64,000 nt of DNA from Chitiniphilus eburneus (GTDB lineage Bacteria > Pseudomonadota > Gammaproteobacteria > Burkholderiales > Chitinibacteraceae): assembly GCF_005048205.1 (NCBI RefSeq), contig NZ_SUMF01000002.1:186001-250000 (forward strand), in the 5' to 3' direction. Below, one piece after another: positions 9,716 to 20,754 of this stretch (the stretch's first letter is position 1; every line of letters starts with the position of its first letter). The translations under genes and the position numbers were made by a program. A model generated the notes under the pieces. The model was not told the DNA's origin. It saw only the letters and a list, made by a program, of their open reading frames with translations, and did not search any database.

Positions 9716-11193
9716 AGCCCTTGAACTGGCCCCTGCCCGTGCTGGATTTCGACGCCATCGACACCCTGGCAGCCGGACGCCATGTCGCATCGGACAGCCG
9801 CAAGGTCAGGCCGGGCGACCTGTTCCTGGCCTATCAGGGCGAATACGCCGACGGCCGCGCCTATATCGCCGAAGCCATCGCCAATGGCGCCGGCGCGGTG
9901 CTGTGGGAAGCCGAGGACTTCGCCTGGAATCCGGACTGGGCCGTGCCCAACCTGGCGGTTCCGCAACTGCGCGCGCAGGCCGGCATCATCGCCGCGCGAC
10001 TGCTGGGCGACCCCTCCACCGACATGCTGGTGTTCGGCATCACCGGCACCAACGGCAAGACCTCCATTGCCAACTGGCTGGCACAGGCGCTGGGCGCGCT
10101 GGGCCGCAAGGTGGGCGTGCTCGGCACCGTGGGCAACGGCGTCTACCCGTCGCTGCTGCCCTCCAGCCACACCACGCTGGAACCGGTGGCCGTGCAGGGC
10201 TGGCTGGCTGGCTTTCGCGATACCGGCGTCAACGCCGTGGCGATGGAAGTCTCCTCACACGGCCTGGCGCAAGCCCGGGTACATGGCGTGGTGTTTGACA
10301 TCGCCATCTTCACCAACCTGACGCGCGACCACCTGGACTACCACGGCACGCTGGAAGCCTACGGCGCCGAAAAGGCGCGGCTGTTCAACTGGGAAGGCCT
10401 GAAGGCCGCCATCATCAACGCCGACGACCCGTTCGGCGCGCAACTGGTAACAGAAACGACGGTCGCCCGCGTACTGAGCTACGGCATCGACGCCGGGGAC
10501 GTCCGTGCCATCCATATCGACACCTCGCTCGCCGGGCTGACCCTGGAAGTGACCACGCCCTTCGGTACGGCCACCCTGCAATCCGGCCTGATCGGCCGTT
10601 TCAACGCCTACAACCTGCTGGCCTGCCTGGCGGCGCTGCTGGCCGCCAAAGTGCCCCTGATCGATGCCGTGCGCGTGCTGGAAAAGATCCATGCCGCGCC
10701 AGGGCGGATGCAGCGGCTGGGCGGTGGTGCGCAACCGCTGGTGGTGGTCGATTACGCCCACACCCCGGATGCGCTGGACAAGGCGCTGAGCACGCTGCGC
10801 GACGCCATGGGCAAGAACGGCCGGCTGTATTGCATCTTCGGCTGCGGCGGCGATCGCGACCACGGCAAGCGCCCGTTGATGGGCGAGATCGCCTGCCATC
10901 GCGCCGACACCGTGGTCATCACCAGCGACAACCCGCGCAGTGAAAGCCCGCAGGCCATCATCGACGAAATCGTCGAAGGCGTCGCCGGTGTCGATGGCAG
11001 CGGCCATGCCGACTACTCCGTGGAGTCGGACCGCGCCCTGGCCATCGACGCGACCATCGACCTGGCACAGGCCGGCGACGTGGTGCTGATCGCCGGCAAG
11101 GGCCATGAAACGTATCAGGAAATCGCTGGCGTACGGCACCACTTCGACGACGTGGAACACGCGCTGGCCGCATTGGAAAGGAAAGGCAAATGA
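9712..11193 (+). CDS. murE: UDP-MurNAc-L-Ala-D-Glu:meso-diaminopimelate ligase
   Basis: Adds the third residue of the peptidoglycan stem peptide, with ATP. The 493-residue protein has the P-loop GTNGKTS (112-118) and the DNPR motif (406-409) that recognises meso-diaminopimelate rather than lysine, which fits a Gram-negative wall. The Mur ligase central and C-terminal domains are complete. The ATG overlaps the ftsI stop (ATGA), and the stop overlaps the murF start in the same way. Confidence 0.97.
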   Translation: MKPLNWPLPVLDFDAIDTLAAGRHVASDSRKVRPGDLFLAYQGEYADGRAYIAEAIANGAGAVLWEAEDFAWNPDWAVPNLAVPQLRAQAGIIAARLLGDPSTDMLVFGITGTNGKTSIANWLAQALGALGRKVGVLGTVGNGVYPSLLPSSHTTLEPVAVQGWLAGFRDTGVNAVAMEVSSHGLAQARVHGVVFDIAIFTNLTRDHLDYHGTLEAYGAEKARLFNWEGLKAAIINADDPFGAQLVTETTVARVLSYGIDAGDVRAIHIDTSLAGLTLEVTTPFGTATLQSGLIGRFNAYNLLACLAALLAAKVPLIDAVRVLEKIHAAPGRMQRLGGGAQPLVVVDYAHTPDALDKALSTLRDAMGKNGRLYCIFGCGGDRDHGKRPLMGEIACHRADTVVITSDNPRSESPQAIIDEIVEGVAGVDGSGHADYSVESDRALAIDATIDLAQAGDVVLIAGKGHETYQEIAGVRHHFDDVEHALAALERKGK

Positions 11194-12533
11194 TGTTGAC
11201 GCTACGCGAAACCGCGCTGGCGCTGGAAGGGCAACTGGTCGGCGACGCCGACCTGGCGTTCGAACGGGTGACCACCGACAGCCGCGACGTGCGGCCGGGG
11301 GATCTGTTCGTCGCATTGAAGGGCGACCGCTTCGACGGTCACGATTTCGTCGATGGCGCACTGGCGCAGGGTGCAGTGGCCGCGTTGGTCGATCAGCCCG
11401 GCGCGGGCAATCGCATCGTCGTCGCCGACACGCTGGCCGCGCTGACGCAGTTGGCCGCCCACTGGCGCGACAAACTCGACCCGACGGTAATCGGCATCAC
11501 CGGCAGCAACGGCAAGACCACGGTCAAGGAAATGACCGCCACCGTGCTGGCGGCCCACGCCGGCCCGGATGCCGTGCTCGCCACCCGAGGCAACCTGAAC
11601 AACCACATCGGCGTACCGCTGACGCTGCTGTCGCTGCGTCCCCAGCATCGCTACGCCGTGGTCGAGATGGGCATGAACCATTTCGGCGAGATCGACCACC
11701 TGACGCGCCTGGCCCGACCCGACATCGCGCTGGTCAACAATGCCGGCGCCGCCCACCTGGAAGCCCTCGGCTCGGTGGAAGGCGTGGCACGCGCCAAGGG
11801 CGAAATCTTCGGTGGCCTGCCCGATGAGGGCGTGGCCATCATCAATGCCGACGATGCCAACGCGGCGCTGTGGAGCATGCTGGCCAACGGCCACAAGCAG
11901 ATCACCTTTGGCACCATCGCCGCCGAAATCGCCGCGCGCGAAGTCCAGCTCGACGCCACCGCCAGCCGCTTCATCCTCGACGCCCCGCTGGACGACGCCC
12001 CGGTGACGCTGGCGGTGCCCGGCCTGCACAACGTGCGCAACGCGCTGGCCGCCGCCACCGTCGGCTACGCGCTGGGCCTGGACATCGCAGACATCGCGGC
12101 CGCGCTGTCCGCCTACCACGGCGTGAAGGGCCGGCTGGAAAACAAGACCGCCGCCAACGGCGCGCGGCTGATCGACGACACCTACAACGCCAATCCCGAT
12201 TCGATGAAAGCCGCCATCGACGTGCTGGTCACCGCGCCCGCGCCGACGCTGCTGGTGCTGGGTGATATCGGCGAAGTGGGCGACAACGCCGCCGCACTGC
12301 ATGCCGAAGTGGGCGATTACGCCCGCCAGCGCGGCGTCAGCGCCCTGTACACGCTTGGCACCGAGATGCGCCACGCCAGCGAGGCATTCGGCACCGGCCG
12401 GCATTTCGCGCAACTGGACGAACTGCTGACGGCGCTGCGCGCCGCCGTCACACCGCAGACCACGGTACTGGTCAAGGGATCGCGCTTCATGCGGATGGAA
12501 CGGGTGGTGGACGCGCTGGTGGAGGAATACTGA
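11190..12533 (+). CDS. murF: UDP-MurNAc-tripeptide:D-Ala-D-Ala ligase
   Basis: Completes the cytoplasmic UDP-MurNAc-pentapeptide. The 447-residue protein has the P-loop GSNGKTT (105-111), the [11 protein letters not shown] block and [11 protein letters not shown], all typical of MurF. Two adjacent ATG codons (11190 and 11193) could start it; the first overlaps the murE stop and is preferred. It is followed by mraY with a single base between stop and start. Confidence 0.97.
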   Translation: MMLTLRETALALEGQLVGDADLAFERVTTDSRDVRPGDLFVALKGDRFDGHDFVDGALAQGAVAALVDQPGAGNRIVVADTLAALTQLAAHWRDKLDPTVIGITGSNGKTTVKEMTATVLAAHAGPDAVLATRGNLNNHIGVPLTLLSLRPQHRYAVVEMGMNHFGEIDHLTRLARPDIALVNNAGAAHLEALGSVEGVARAKGEIFGGLPDEGVAIINADDANAALWSMLANGHKQITFGTIAAEIAAREVQLDATASRFILDAPLDDAPVTLAVPGLHNVRNALAAATVGYALGLDIADIAAALSAYHGVKGRLENKTAANGARLIDDTYNANPDSMKAAIDVLVTAPAPTLLVLGDIGEVGDNAAALHAEVGDYARQRGVSALYTLGTEMRHASEAFGTGRHFAQLDELLTALRAAVTPQTTVLVKGSRFMRMERVVDALVEEY

Positions 12534-12534
12534 G

Positions 12535-13620
12535 ATGCTGGTCTGGTTATTCGAATGGCTGAGCGAATCGGTTCGCGCCTTCAACGTCTTCAGCTATCTC
12601 ACGCTGCGCGCCGTGCTGGCCATGATGACCGCGCTGGCGATCTCGTGGCTGCTCGGCCCGCTGGTGATCCGCAAGCTCACCGAAATGAAGGTCGGCCAAT
12701 CGGTGCGCAACGACGGCCCGCAGACCCATCTGGTCAAGGCCGGCACGCCGACCATGGGCGGCACGCTGATCCTGCTGGCAATCGGCCTGACCACACTGCT
12801 ATGGGGCGACTTGGGCAACAAATACGTCTGGCTCACGCTGGTGGTCACGCTGGCGACCGGCGTCGTCGGCTTTGTCGACGACTACAAGAAAGTGGCGCTG
12901 AAGAACCCCAAGGGGCTGTCGGCCAAGGCCAAGATGTTCTGGCAATCGCTGATCGCCATCGGCGCGGGGCTGTTCCTGGTGAATGTCGGCCAATTGCCGT
13001 CGCACACCGGCTTCATCATCCCGTTCTACAAGGAAATCCTCTATCCGTTCGGCGCGGTGGGTTTCTGCGTGCTGACCTACTGCGTGATCGTCGGCACCAG
13101 CAACGCCGTCAATCTCACCGACGGGCTGGACGGGCTGGCGATCATGCCGACGGTGTTCGTCGCCGGCGCGTTCTGCATCTTCGCCTACGTGGCCGGCAAC
13201 GCCGTGTTCTCACGCTACCTGGGCGTGCCGCACGTACCGGGCGCGGGCGAGCTGATCATCTTCTGCGCCGCGATGGCCGGCGCCGGTCTCGGCTTCCTCT
13301 GGTTCAACGCCTATCCCGCCGAAGTGTTCATGGGCGACGTGGGCGCGCTGGCACTGGGCGCCGGCCTGGGCACGGTGGCAGTGATCGTCCGCCAGGAAAT
13401 CGTCCTTTTCATCATGGGCGGCGTGTTCGTGGTCGAAGCGCTGTCGGTGATGATCCAGGTCGCCAGTTTCAAGATGACCGGCAAGCGCGTGTTCCGCATG
13501 GCGCCGCTGCACCACCACTACGAACTCAAAGGCTGGAAGGAAACGCAGGTCGTCGTGCGTTTCTGGATCATCACCCTGCTGCTGGTGATGGCTGGCCTTG
13601 CCACCCTGAAATTGCGCTAG
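12535..13620 (+). CDS. mraY: phospho-N-acetylmuramoyl-pentapeptide transferase
   Basis: Inner-membrane enzyme that joins the MurNAc-pentapeptide to undecaprenyl phosphate to give lipid I. The 361-residue protein has about ten transmembrane segments and the hallmark cytoplasmic motifs: [12 protein letters not shown] near residue 63, VDDYKK near residue 116, [10 protein letters not shown] near residue 191 and the histidine cluster [11 protein letters not shown] near residue 322. The ATG at 12535 immediately follows the murF TGA with one base between. Confidence 0.97.
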   Translation: MLVWLFEWLSESVRAFNVFSYLTLRAVLAMMTALAISWLLGPLVIRKLTEMKVGQSVRNDGPQTHLVKAGTPTMGGTLILLAIGLTTLLWGDLGNKYVWLTLVVTLATGVVGFVDDYKKVALKNPKGLSAKAKMFWQSLIAIGAGLFLVNVGQLPSHTGFIIPFYKEILYPFGAVGFCVLTYCVIVGTSNAVNLTDGLDGLAIMPTVFVAGAFCIFAYVAGNAVFSRYLGVPHVPGAGELIIFCAAMAGAGLGFLWFNAYPAEVFMGDVGALALGAGLGTVAVIVRQEIVLFIMGGVFVVEALSVMIQVASFKMTGKRVFRMAPLHHHYELKGWKETQVVVRFWIITLLLVMAGLATLKLR

Positions 13621-13682
13621 GAGACGCCCCGACACCGGGCCAAACACCATGAATCAGCTTCATCCGTCCCAGCGGGGCCGTC

Positions 13683-15101
13683 GTGGCCAACGCTAGCAGC
13701 TCGCCCTTCGCACCCAATCCGGTGCTGTCCCGGTCCCACGCCATCGTCGTGGGCCTTGGCATAACGGGCCTTTCCGCCGCGCGCTGGCTGGCAAGCCAGG
13801 GCGCGCGCGTGACCGTGGCCGACAGCCGCGAGCAGCCGCCGAGCCTGGACGAGTTGCGCAACGCGGTGCCGCAGGCGACGCTGCGCCTGGGCGCCTTCAG
13901 CGTGGAAACCTTCGCCGACGCCGACCTGCTGGTGGTCAGCCCCGGCGTGCCGCTCGCCACGCCAGCCATCGACGCCACCGTGCGCCGGGGGATTCCCGCC
14001 GTGGGCGATGTGGAGCTGTTCGCACGCGCCATCGCCGGCCGCCCCGCCAAGGTCATCGCCATCACCGGTTCCAACGGCAAATCCACCGTCACCACCATGG
14101 TCGGGCAGATGTGCGAGGCCGCCGGCCTCAGGACCGTGGTTGCCGGCAATATCGGCCTGCCGGTGCTGGACGCGCTCGCCGCCACACCGGACGCCGACGT
14201 CTACGTACTCGAGCTGTCCAGCTTCCAGCTCGAAACCACCTCCACGCTGGCGCCCGACGCGGCCACCGTGCTGAACGTGTCGGAAGACCACCTCGACCGC
14301 TACCAGGGCATGGTGCACTACGCCGCCACCAAGGCGCACATCTTCCATGGCCAGGGCGCGATGATCCTCAATCGCGAAGACGAATACAGCCGCGACATGG
14401 GCCTGCCTGGCCGCCACGTGATCCGCTTCGGCCAGGATGCGCCGCGCCGCGCCGATGAATACGGGCTGGTCGCCGAGGGCAATGACTTTGCCCTGCGCGT
14501 GGGCGACAGCACGCTGCTGCGCGCCAGCGATCTGCCGGTCGCCGGCCTGCACAACGCGGTGAACGCGCTGGCCGCGCTGGCCCTGTGCCGTGCCATCGGC
14601 CTGCCTCCGGCACCGCTGGTCAAGGCGCTCAAGGGCTTCAAGGGCCTGCCGCACCGGGTCGAGTTCGTCGCCAACGTCGATGGCGTGGGCTACTACGACG
14701 ACTCCAAAGGCACCAATGTCGGCGCCACCGAAGCCGCGCTGAAAGGCATGACGCGGCCGGTGGTGTTGATTGCTGGTGGCGACGGCAAGGGCCAGGACTT
14801 CGGGCCGCTGAAACCCGCCTGCGCGCGCATCTGCCGCGCCGTGGTGCTGATCGGCCGCGATGGCCCGCAGATCGCCGCCGCGCTGGAAGGCACCGAAGCC
14901 GGCCTCGCCGGCGGCATGTTGCCCCTCGTCGCCGAGCCCACGCTGGAACAGGCGGTGCGGACCGCCGCCAACCTGGCGCAACGCGGCGACGTGGTGTTGC
15001 TCAGCCCCGCCTGCGCCAGCCTGGACATGTTCCGCAACTACCATCACCGCGCAGAAGTGTTCATCGATGCCGTGCGTGCACTGGAGCCGGCGGCGCCATG
15101 A
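13683..15101 (+). CDS. murD: UDP-MurNAc-L-alanine:D-glutamate ligase
   Basis: Adds D-glutamate to UDP-MurNAc-L-Ala. The 472-residue protein has [13 protein letters not shown] near residue 25, the P-loop GSNGKST (129-135), DSKGTN and the C-terminal [10 protein letters not shown] block. No in-frame ATG lies near the family N-terminus, so the GTG at 13683 is taken as the start, with a GGGG 6-7 bases upstream. This is the only Mur gene in the cluster not overlapping or abutting its predecessor (62-bp gap to mraY). Its stop overlaps the ftsW ATG. Confidence 0.95.
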   Translation: MANASSSPFAPNPVLSRSHAIVVGLGITGLSAARWLASQGARVTVADSREQPPSLDELRNAVPQATLRLGAFSVETFADADLLVVSPGVPLATPAIDATVRRGIPAVGDVELFARAIAGRPAKVIAITGSNGKSTVTTMVGQMCEAAGLRTVVAGNIGLPVLDALAATPDADVYVLELSSFQLETTSTLAPDAATVLNVSEDHLDRYQGMVHYAATKAHIFHGQGAMILNREDEYSRDMGLPGRHVIRFGQDAPRRADEYGLVAEGNDFALRVGDSTLLRASDLPVAGLHNAVNALAALALCRAIGLPPAPLVKALKGFKGLPHRVEFVANVDGVGYYDDSKGTNVGATEAALKGMTRPVVLIAGGDGKGQDFGPLKPACARICRAVVLIGRDGPQIAAALEGTEAGLAGGMLPLVAEPTLEQAVRTAANLAQRGDVVLLSPACASLDMFRNYHHRAEVFIDAVRALEPAAP

Positions 15102-16285
15102 AGCACATCTTCTACCAGGCCCTGAGACGGTCCCGCCCCAGCATGAGCGCCTACGACATAGCGCTGGTGTGGGGCGTGCTGATCCTGCTCGCCTTTGGCC
15201 TGGTGATGGTCTACTCCGCGTCGATCGCCATGGCCGAGGTGGACAAGGATTCGGGCTATCGCAGCACCTACTTCCTGGTACGTCACGCCATCTTCCTGGT
15301 GCTGGGGCTGGCAGGGGGCTTCATCGCCTTCAACATCCCGACCAAGACCTGGCAACAATACGCGCCGCTGCTGTTCATTGTCGGCGTGATCCTGCTGGCG
15401 CTGGTGCTGGTGCCCGGCATCGGCCGCGAGGTCAACGGCAGCCAGCGCTGGCTGTCGCTGTACTTGGTCAACCTGCAACCGTCCGAGCTGATGAAGTTCA
15501 TCGTGGTGCTGTATGCCGCCGACTACACGGTGCGCAAGGCCGCGTTCATGGGCGGCGATTTCGTCGCCAGCATCACCAAGGGCCTGCTGCCCATGCTGGT
15601 GGTGATGCTGGTGGTCGGCGGCCTGCTGCTGCTGGAGCCCGACTTCGGCGCCTTCGCCGTGATCACCGCCATCGCGGTCGGCTTGCTGTTCCTCGGCGGC
15701 TTCGACTGGCGCCTGTTCGCCGGCCTGATCGCCCTGCTGGCGGTCGGCTTCGTCGGCCTGGTGGTCAGCTCGCCGTATCGGATGCAACGCGTGCTGGGCT
15801 TCCTCGACCCGTGGCAGGACCCGTACGGCAAGGGATACCAGCTCAGCCACTCGCTGATCGCGTTCGGCCGGGGCGAATGGCTGGGTGTCGGCCTGGGCGC
15901 CAGCGTGGAAAAGTTGTCCTACCTGCCCGAAGCGCACACCGACTTTCTGATGGCGATCATCGCCGAAGAGCTGGGTTTTGCCGGCGTGGCACTGATCGTC
16001 TGCCTGTTTGCCTTCCTGGTGTTCCGCGCCTTCATGATCGGCGTGCAGGCCGCCAAGCTGGACCGCGCCTACCAGGCACTGGTAGCCCAGGGCATCGGCA
16101 TCTGGTTTGGCGTGCAAAGCGTGATCAACATCGGCGTGAACATGGGCCTGTTGCCCACCAAGGGCCTGACGCTGCCGCTGCTCTCGTTCGGCGGCTCCGG
16201 CATTCTGGCCAACCTGATCGCACTGGGCGTGCTGCTGCGCGTGGACTTCGAAAACCGTCAAGCGCTGCGGGGGTTCACGCCATGA
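15098..16285 (+). CDS. ftsW: lipid II polymerase FtsW (SEDS family)
   Basis: Septal glycan polymerase that works with FtsI. The 395-residue protein has about ten transmembrane segments and SEDS motifs: VYSAS near residue 36, QRWLSL and LQPSELMKF near residues 117-130, [20 protein letters not shown] near residue 250, LPEAHTDF and the C-terminal SFGGSG. The ATG at 15098 overlaps the murD stop by 4 bases. Its stop overlaps the murG start. Confidence 0.96.
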   Translation: MKHIFYQALRRSRPSMSAYDIALVWGVLILLAFGLVMVYSASIAMAEVDKDSGYRSTYFLVRHAIFLVLGLAGGFIAFNIPTKTWQQYAPLLFIVGVILLALVLVPGIGREVNGSQRWLSLYLVNLQPSELMKFIVVLYAADYTVRKAAFMGGDFVASITKGLLPMLVVMLVVGGLLLLEPDFGAFAVITAIAVGLLFLGGFDWRLFAGLIALLAVGFVGLVVSSPYRMQRVLGFLDPWQDPYGKGYQLSHSLIAFGRGEWLGVGLGASVEKLSYLPEAHTDFLMAIIAEELGFAGVALIVCLFAFLVFRAFMIGVQAAKLDRAYQALVAQGIGIWFGVQSVINIGVNMGLLPTKGLTLPLLSFGGSGILANLIALGVLLRVDFENRQALRGFTP

Positions 16286-17358
16286 GCCGCATCGTGATGA
16301 TCACCACCGGCGGTACCGGCGGCCATATCTTCCCCGGCCTGGCCATCGCCCACGCACTCCAGGCACAGGGCGTACAGGTGTTCTGGCTGGGTACGCGCAA
16401 CGGGATGGAAAGCAAACTGGTACCGCAGCACGGCGTGGACTTCGAAGCGCTGGATTTCGCCAGCGTGCGCGGTCGCGGCAAGCTGGCGCTGCTGCTGGCG
16501 CCATTCACCGTCACGCGCGCGCTGTTGCAGGCCACCGGCGTGCTGCTGCGCCGCCGCCCGGACGTGGTGCTGGGCCTGGGCGGCTACGTGTCGTTCCCCG
16601 GTGCGCTGATGGCGGGCCTGCTGCGCGTGCCGCTGGTGGTGCACACCGCCGACGCCGTGGCCGGGCTGGCCAACCGCTGGCTGGGCCGGCTGGCGACACG
16701 CGTACTGTCCGGCTTCCCCGACGCGTTCGGTGCCGATTATCCCAGGCCCGTGCAATGGACCGGCAACCCGATCCGCGCCGAGATCGCCGCACTGCCCGAT
16801 CCCGACACCCGCTACGCCGGCCGCGAAGGCCCGCTGCGCGTGCTGGTGGTCGGCGGCAGCCTGGGTGCGCAGGCGCTGAACGATATCGTGCCGCAGGCAT
16901 TGGCCAGGCTGCCCGAAGCGCAGCGCCCACTGGTGATCCATCAGGCCGGCGCCAAGCAGATCGACGCGCTGAAGGCCAACTATGCCGCTGCCGGCGTCCT
17001 CGGCGATTGCCGTGCCTTCATCGACGACATGGCTGGTGCATACCGGGACGCCGATCTAGTAATCTGCCGCGCCGGCGCGGTCACCGTCGCCGAGCTGGCG
17101 GCCGCCGGCGCGCCCAGCGTACTGGTGCCGTACCCCTATCACAAGGATCAACAACAACTGCGCAACGCCCGTTTCATCGCCGATGCGGGTGGTGCGCTGC
17201 TTTTGGAACAGAAGGACCTGACACCGGACACGCTGGCCAACGCGCTGGCAGGGCTGGATCGCGCCGAACTGGCGCGCATGGGCCGCGCGGCACGCGCGGT
17301 CGCCAAGCCCGAAGCCACCGCGCAGGTGGCGGCCACGCTGGTCGAACTGGCCGGTTGA
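16282..17358 (+). CDS. murG: undecaprenyldiphospho-MurNAc-pentapeptide GlcNAc transferase
   Basis: Peripheral membrane GT28 enzyme that converts lipid I to lipid II. The 358-residue protein has the N-terminal GTGGHIFPG loop (residues 11-19), the GGYVSFP block near residue 99, [10 protein letters not shown] near residue 191 and the UDP-GlcNAc-binding stretch [15 protein letters not shown] near residue 263. The ATG overlaps the ftsW stop. The next gene, murC, begins 14 bp downstream. Confidence 0.96.
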   Translation: MSRIVMITTGGTGGHIFPGLAIAHALQAQGVQVFWLGTRNGMESKLVPQHGVDFEALDFASVRGRGKLALLLAPFTVTRALLQATGVLLRRRPDVVLGLGGYVSFPGALMAGLLRVPLVVHTADAVAGLANRWLGRLATRVLSGFPDAFGADYPRPVQWTGNPIRAEIAALPDPDTRYAGREGPLRVLVVGGSLGAQALNDIVPQALARLPEAQRPLVIHQAGAKQIDALKANYAAAGVLGDCRAFIDDMAGAYRDADLVICRAGAVTVAELAAAGAPSVLVPYPYHKDQQQLRNARFIADAGGALLLEQKDLTPDTLANALAGLDRAELARMGRAARAVAKPEATAQVAATLVELAG

Positions 17359-17372
17359 CGAGATAAATCGAG

Positions 17373-18764
17373 ATGAAACACAAGGTCAAACGCATTCACT
17401 TCGTAGGCATCGGCGGCGTCGGCATGAGCGGCATCGCCGAAGTGCTGCTGAACCAGGGCTTCGAAATCTCCGGCTCAGACCTGGGCAGCAACGCCACCAC
17501 GCAACGGCTGGCCGCCGCCGGCGCCACCGTGCACCAGGGCCACGCGGCCGGCTTCATCGCCAACGCCGACGTGGTAGTGATCTCCAGCGCGGTGAAGCCC
17601 GACAACCCCGAGGTGGTCGAAGCGCATCGCCGCAAGATTCCGGTGGTGCCGCGCGCCATGATGCTGGCCGAACTGATGCGGCTGAAGCAGGGCATCGCCA
17701 TCGCCGGCACCCACGGCAAGACCACCACCACCAGCCTGACCGCGTCGGTGCTGGAGGCAGCCGGGCTGGACCCCACCTTCGTCATCGGCGGCAAGTTGCA
17801 CGCAGCCGGCTCCAACGCGCGGCTGGGCAGCGGCGAATGCCTGGTGGCCGAGGCCGACGAAAGCGATGCCTCGTTCCTGCTGCTCACGCCCATCATCGCC
17901 GTCGTCACCAACATCGACGCCGATCACATGGATACCTACGGCCATGACTTCGACAACCTGAAAAAGGCCTTCGTCGATTTCCTGGATCGCCTGCCGTTCT
18001 ACGGCCGGGCCGTGCTGTGCGTGGACGACCCGACGGTGCGCGAGATACTACCGCGCGTCACCAGCCCGATCACCACCTACGGCACCAGCGCCGATGCCAT
18101 GCTGCGCGCCGAACACATCGTCGAGGATGGCACCCGCATGCGCTTCGACGCCGTGTGGGAAAACGGCGAGCAGCGCCGCATCCCCGTCATGCTCAACATG
18201 CCTGGCCGCCACAACGTACTGAACGCGCTGGCCGCCATCGGCATCGCGCTTGAAGTAGGCGCCTCCGATGCCGCGATCCAGCAAGGACTGGCCGAGTTCC
18301 AGGGCGTGGGCCGGCGCTTCCAGCGCTATGGCGACGTGGCGCTGCCCGACGGTGGCAGCTTCACGCTGGTCGACGATTACGGCCACCACCCGGTGGAAAT
18401 GGCCGCCACGCTGGCCGCCGCGCGCGGCGCGTTCCCGGGGCGCCGCCTGCTGCTGGCGTTCCAGCCGCACCGTTACACCCGCACCCGCGACTGCTTCGAG
18501 GATTTCGTGAAGGTACTGAATACCGTGGACGGCTTGCTGCTGGCCGAGGTCTATGCCGCGGGCGAATCGCCCATCGTCGCCGCCGACGGCCGCAGCCTGG
18601 CGCGCGCGGTGCGCGTTGCCGGCAAGGTGGAACCCGTGTTCGTCGAACAGATTGCCGATCTGCCGAACGCCATCGTCAGCGCCGCGCGCAACGGCGATGT
18701 GGTGATCACCATGGGGGCCGGCTCGATCGGCGGCATCCCCGCCAAGCTGGCGGGAGGCATATGA
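17373..18764 (+). CDS. murC: UDP-N-acetylmuramate:L-alanine ligase
   Basis: First Mur ligase of the pathway. The 463-residue protein has the UDP-binding [14 protein letters not shown] near residue 12, the P-loop GTHGKTTT (112-119), EADESDASF and DDYGHHPVE. All domains are complete. The TGA stop overlaps the ddl ATG. In many relatives murB lies between murC and ddl; there is no murB here or anywhere else in the window. Confidence 0.97.
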   Translation: MKHKVKRIHFVGIGGVGMSGIAEVLLNQGFEISGSDLGSNATTQRLAAAGATVHQGHAAGFIANADVVVISSAVKPDNPEVVEAHRRKIPVVPRAMMLAELMRLKQGIAIAGTHGKTTTTSLTASVLEAAGLDPTFVIGGKLHAAGSNARLGSGECLVAEADESDASFLLLTPIIAVVTNIDADHMDTYGHDFDNLKKAFVDFLDRLPFYGRAVLCVDDPTVREILPRVTSPITTYGTSADAMLRAEHIVEDGTRMRFDAVWENGEQRRIPVMLNMPGRHNVLNALAAIGIALEVGASDAAIQQGLAEFQGVGRRFQRYGDVALPDGGSFTLVDDYGHHPVEMAATLAAARGAFPGRRLLLAFQPHRYTRTRDCFEDFVKVLNTVDGLLLAEVYAAGESPIVAADGRSLARAVRVAGKVEPVFVEQIADLPNAIVSAARNGDVVITMGAGSIGGIPAKLAGGI

Positions 18765-19693
18765 CCATGGGTATCAAGCAGAAATACGGCAAGGTCGCGG
18801 TACTGATGGGCGGCAGCTCCAGCGAGCGCGAAGTCTCGTTGATGAGCGGCAATGGCGTATTGCAAGCGCTGCTCAGCCAGGGCGTTGACGCCCACGCCTT
18901 CGACCCGGCCGAGCAACCGCTGACCGACCTGGTGGAACAGGGCTTCGACCGCGCCTTCCTGATCCTGCACGGCGGCGAAGGCGAGGACGGCACCATCCAG
19001 GGCGCGCTGGAATACCTGGGCGTGCCCTACACCGGCTGCGGCGTGATGGCGTCGGCCATCAGCATGGATAAATGGCGCACCAAGCTGATGTGGCAGGCCC
19101 TGGGTCTGCCCGTGCCCGCCTACCTGCTGCTCGACGCACAAAGCGATTTCGACGCGGTGATCCCCAAGCTGGGCTCCCCGGTGTTCGTCAAGCCATCGAA
19201 CGGCGGCTCCAGCGTCGGCGTGACCAAGTGCCGCACCGCCGCCGAGATCCGCGCCGCCTACGAAGAAGCCGCCAAGTACGACCCGCTGGTGATGGTTGAG
19301 CAAGCGATCACCGGCGGCGAATACAGTTGCGCCGTGCTGGATGGCCAGGCACTGGCCACGGTGAAGATCGAACCGGCCACCGATTTCTACGACTACGACG
19401 CCAAGTACTTCCGCGACGACACCGTCTACCGCTGCCCTGGCCTGGCCGGCGACGCCGAACTGCGCGCACGCCAGCTCTCCGAGGTGGCCTACCGCGTGCT
19501 CGGCGCCGAAGGCTGGGCGCGCATCGACTTTCTCGCCGATGAAGCCGGCGGCATTTATCTGCTGGAACCGAACACCGCGCCGGGCATGACCAGCCACAGC
19601 CTGTTCCCGATGTGCGCCCGCGAGGCGGGGATCGATTACGAACACCTGGTGTTGCAGATTCTGGATACGACGCTGGAGCGAGAAGAGGCATGA
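18761..19693 (+). CDS. ddl: D-alanine:D-alanine ligase
   Basis: ATP-grasp enzyme that makes the D-Ala-D-Ala end of the stem peptide. The 310-residue protein has the N-terminal [14 protein letters not shown] block (17-30), HGGEGEDGT, the central [11 protein letters not shown] motif and the C-terminal [12 protein letters not shown] with metal ligands. The first ATG (18761) overlaps the murC stop; the ATG at 18767 is an alternative. The following 153 bp to ftsQ are filled by a palindromic repeat element. Confidence 0.96.
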   Translation: MTMGIKQKYGKVAVLMGGSSSEREVSLMSGNGVLQALLSQGVDAHAFDPAEQPLTDLVEQGFDRAFLILHGGEGEDGTIQGALEYLGVPYTGCGVMASAISMDKWRTKLMWQALGLPVPAYLLLDAQSDFDAVIPKLGSPVFVKPSNGGSSVGVTKCRTAAEIRAAYEEAAKYDPLVMVEQAITGGEYSCAVLDGQALATVKIEPATDFYDYDAKYFRDDTVYRCPGLAGDAELRARQLSEVAYRVLGAEGWARIDFLADEAGGIYLLEPNTAPGMTSHSLFPMCAREAGIDYEHLVLQILDTTLEREEA

Positions 19694-19700
19694 CCGGATG

Positions 19701-19847
19701 CTTTTGCCCCCGCATGCGCGTAGCGAGCCGGCTCCGGTCAAGGAGCCAGCAGCGCAGCGACCGGAACGTACCTGTAGTACGTGAGGATCGCGAGCAGCGC
19801 ACGACGCAGGACGGGGCCGGCGCAGTAGCGCAGGTGGGGCGCAAAAG
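19701..19847. repeat. 147-bp palindromic repeat element between ddl and ftsQ
   Basis: The ends CTTTTGCCCCCGC and GGTGGGGCGCAAAAG are inverted copies, and the complementarity continues inward with small gaps for about 40 bases per arm (CGC, GCG, CCGGC blocks). In the middle lies the hairpin ACGTAC-CTGTA-GTACGT (19766-19782) followed by GAGGAT. The whole element could fold into one long cruciform. Its right end supplies the GTGGGG ribosome-site-like sequence, and its last base is the first base of the ftsQ GTG start. A second element at about 23237-23388 has a similar central hairpin. Confidence 0.75.
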
Positions 19848-20677
19848 TGTGGGATAAGCCGCAACTTTTGCTGTGGTTCGCCAACCTGCTCACCGGTCTG
19901 GCCGCGCTGCTGCTGTTCTATTCGCTGGTGTTCCTGGCGGTGAATTCGCCGCTGTTCCCGGTGAAGCGCATCAAGGTGGACGGCGAGCTGGAGCATGTGA
20001 CGCGTGAGCAGTTGCAGTACGTGATCAAGAACGAGCTGAAAGGCACGTTCTTCACGCTGAACCTGGACAAGACCCGGGCAGCCTTCGAAAAGCTGCCATG
20101 GGTGCGCAAGGTGAGCGTGCGGCGCCGGTGGCCGGATCGGCTGGAAGTCAGTATCGAAGAGCACGTGGCCATTGCCCGCTGGGGCAGCCTGGCACTGCTC
20201 AATGGCCATGGCGAGCGTTTCGACGCCGCCTCGAACGACAAGCTGCCAGTGCTGGAAGGCCCGGGCGGCACGGAGAAACAGATGGTGGAAGGCTACCGCG
20301 CGTTGCACGCCGCGCTCGCACCCATCGGCAAGACGCCCGAACACGTCTGGCTGTCGGCGCGGCGCGCGTGGCGCATGGAGCTGAACGACGGCATCACCGT
20401 GGAGATCGGCCGCGACGATGCGCTGCCGAGGGTGCAGCGCTTCGTCACCGCCTACCCGAACTCGCTGGCGCTGATCGCGGAAAAGCACCCGTTCCAGTAT
20501 GTGGACCTGCGCTACCCCAACGGCTTCGCCGTGCGGCTGCCGGGCTACACCCCGGCCGAAGCACGCAAACCCGGCACGGTGGTGGCACCGGCCGCGCCAA
20601 AGCCCGCCGCCCAGCCCGCGCCACCGCGGCCCGCCGCAACGCCAGTACCCAGGCCGACGATCGAGCTGCCGGCATGA
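19847..20677 (+). CDS. ftsQ: cell division protein FtsQ
   Basis: Bitopic divisome protein that binds FtsB/FtsL. The 276-residue protein has one membrane segment (about 8-30), a POTRA domain (about 36-105, FPVKRIKVDGELEHV ... LPWVRKVSVRR) and a beta domain ending near 220. A proline/alanine-rich tail follows. The start is the GTG at 19847; no closer alternative gives the short cytoplasmic N-terminus of the family. The repeat element directly upstream provides its ribosome site. The stop overlaps a 26-codon frame leading into ftsA. Confidence 0.92.
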   Translation: MWDKPQLLLWFANLLTGLAALLLFYSLVFLAVNSPLFPVKRIKVDGELEHVTREQLQYVIKNELKGTFFTLNLDKTRAAFEKLPWVRKVSVRRRWPDRLEVSIEEHVAIARWGSLALLNGHGERFDAASNDKLPVLEGPGGTEKQMVEGYRALHAALAPIGKTPEHVWLSARRAWRMELNDGITVEIGRDDALPRVQRFVTAYPNSLALIAEKHPFQYVDLRYPNGFAVRLPGYTPAEARKPGTVVAPAAPKPAAQPAPPRPAATPVPRPTIELPA

Positions 20678-20754
20678 AGACAACCAACGAGATCGGTGGC
20701 GCGAACGCCGCCGGACAGGCAACACGCAATCAAGGAAAAGAGGTCCGTCAGTGA
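20674..20754 (+). CDS. possible 26-aa coupling peptide between ftsQ and ftsA
   Basis: ATG at 20674 overlaps the ftsQ stop by 4 bases, and the TGA at 20752-20754 overlaps the ftsA GTG start in the same way. The frame encodes a polar 26-residue peptide (MKTTNEIGG ... GKEVRQ) with no hydrophobic stretch. The double overlap would let ribosomes pass from ftsQ to ftsA through this frame. The ftsA ribosome site (AAGAGG) lies inside it. It may be a real small peptide, a translational coupler or chance. Confidence 0.35.
   Translation: MKTTNEIGGANAAGQATRNQGKEVRQ

Noticed and set aside
13649-13696. A 15-codon frame (MNQLHPSQRG...) overlapping the murD start, as a leader peptide.
   Set aside because: It has no ribosome site and no regulatory residue pattern; its overlap with the GTG start may be chance.
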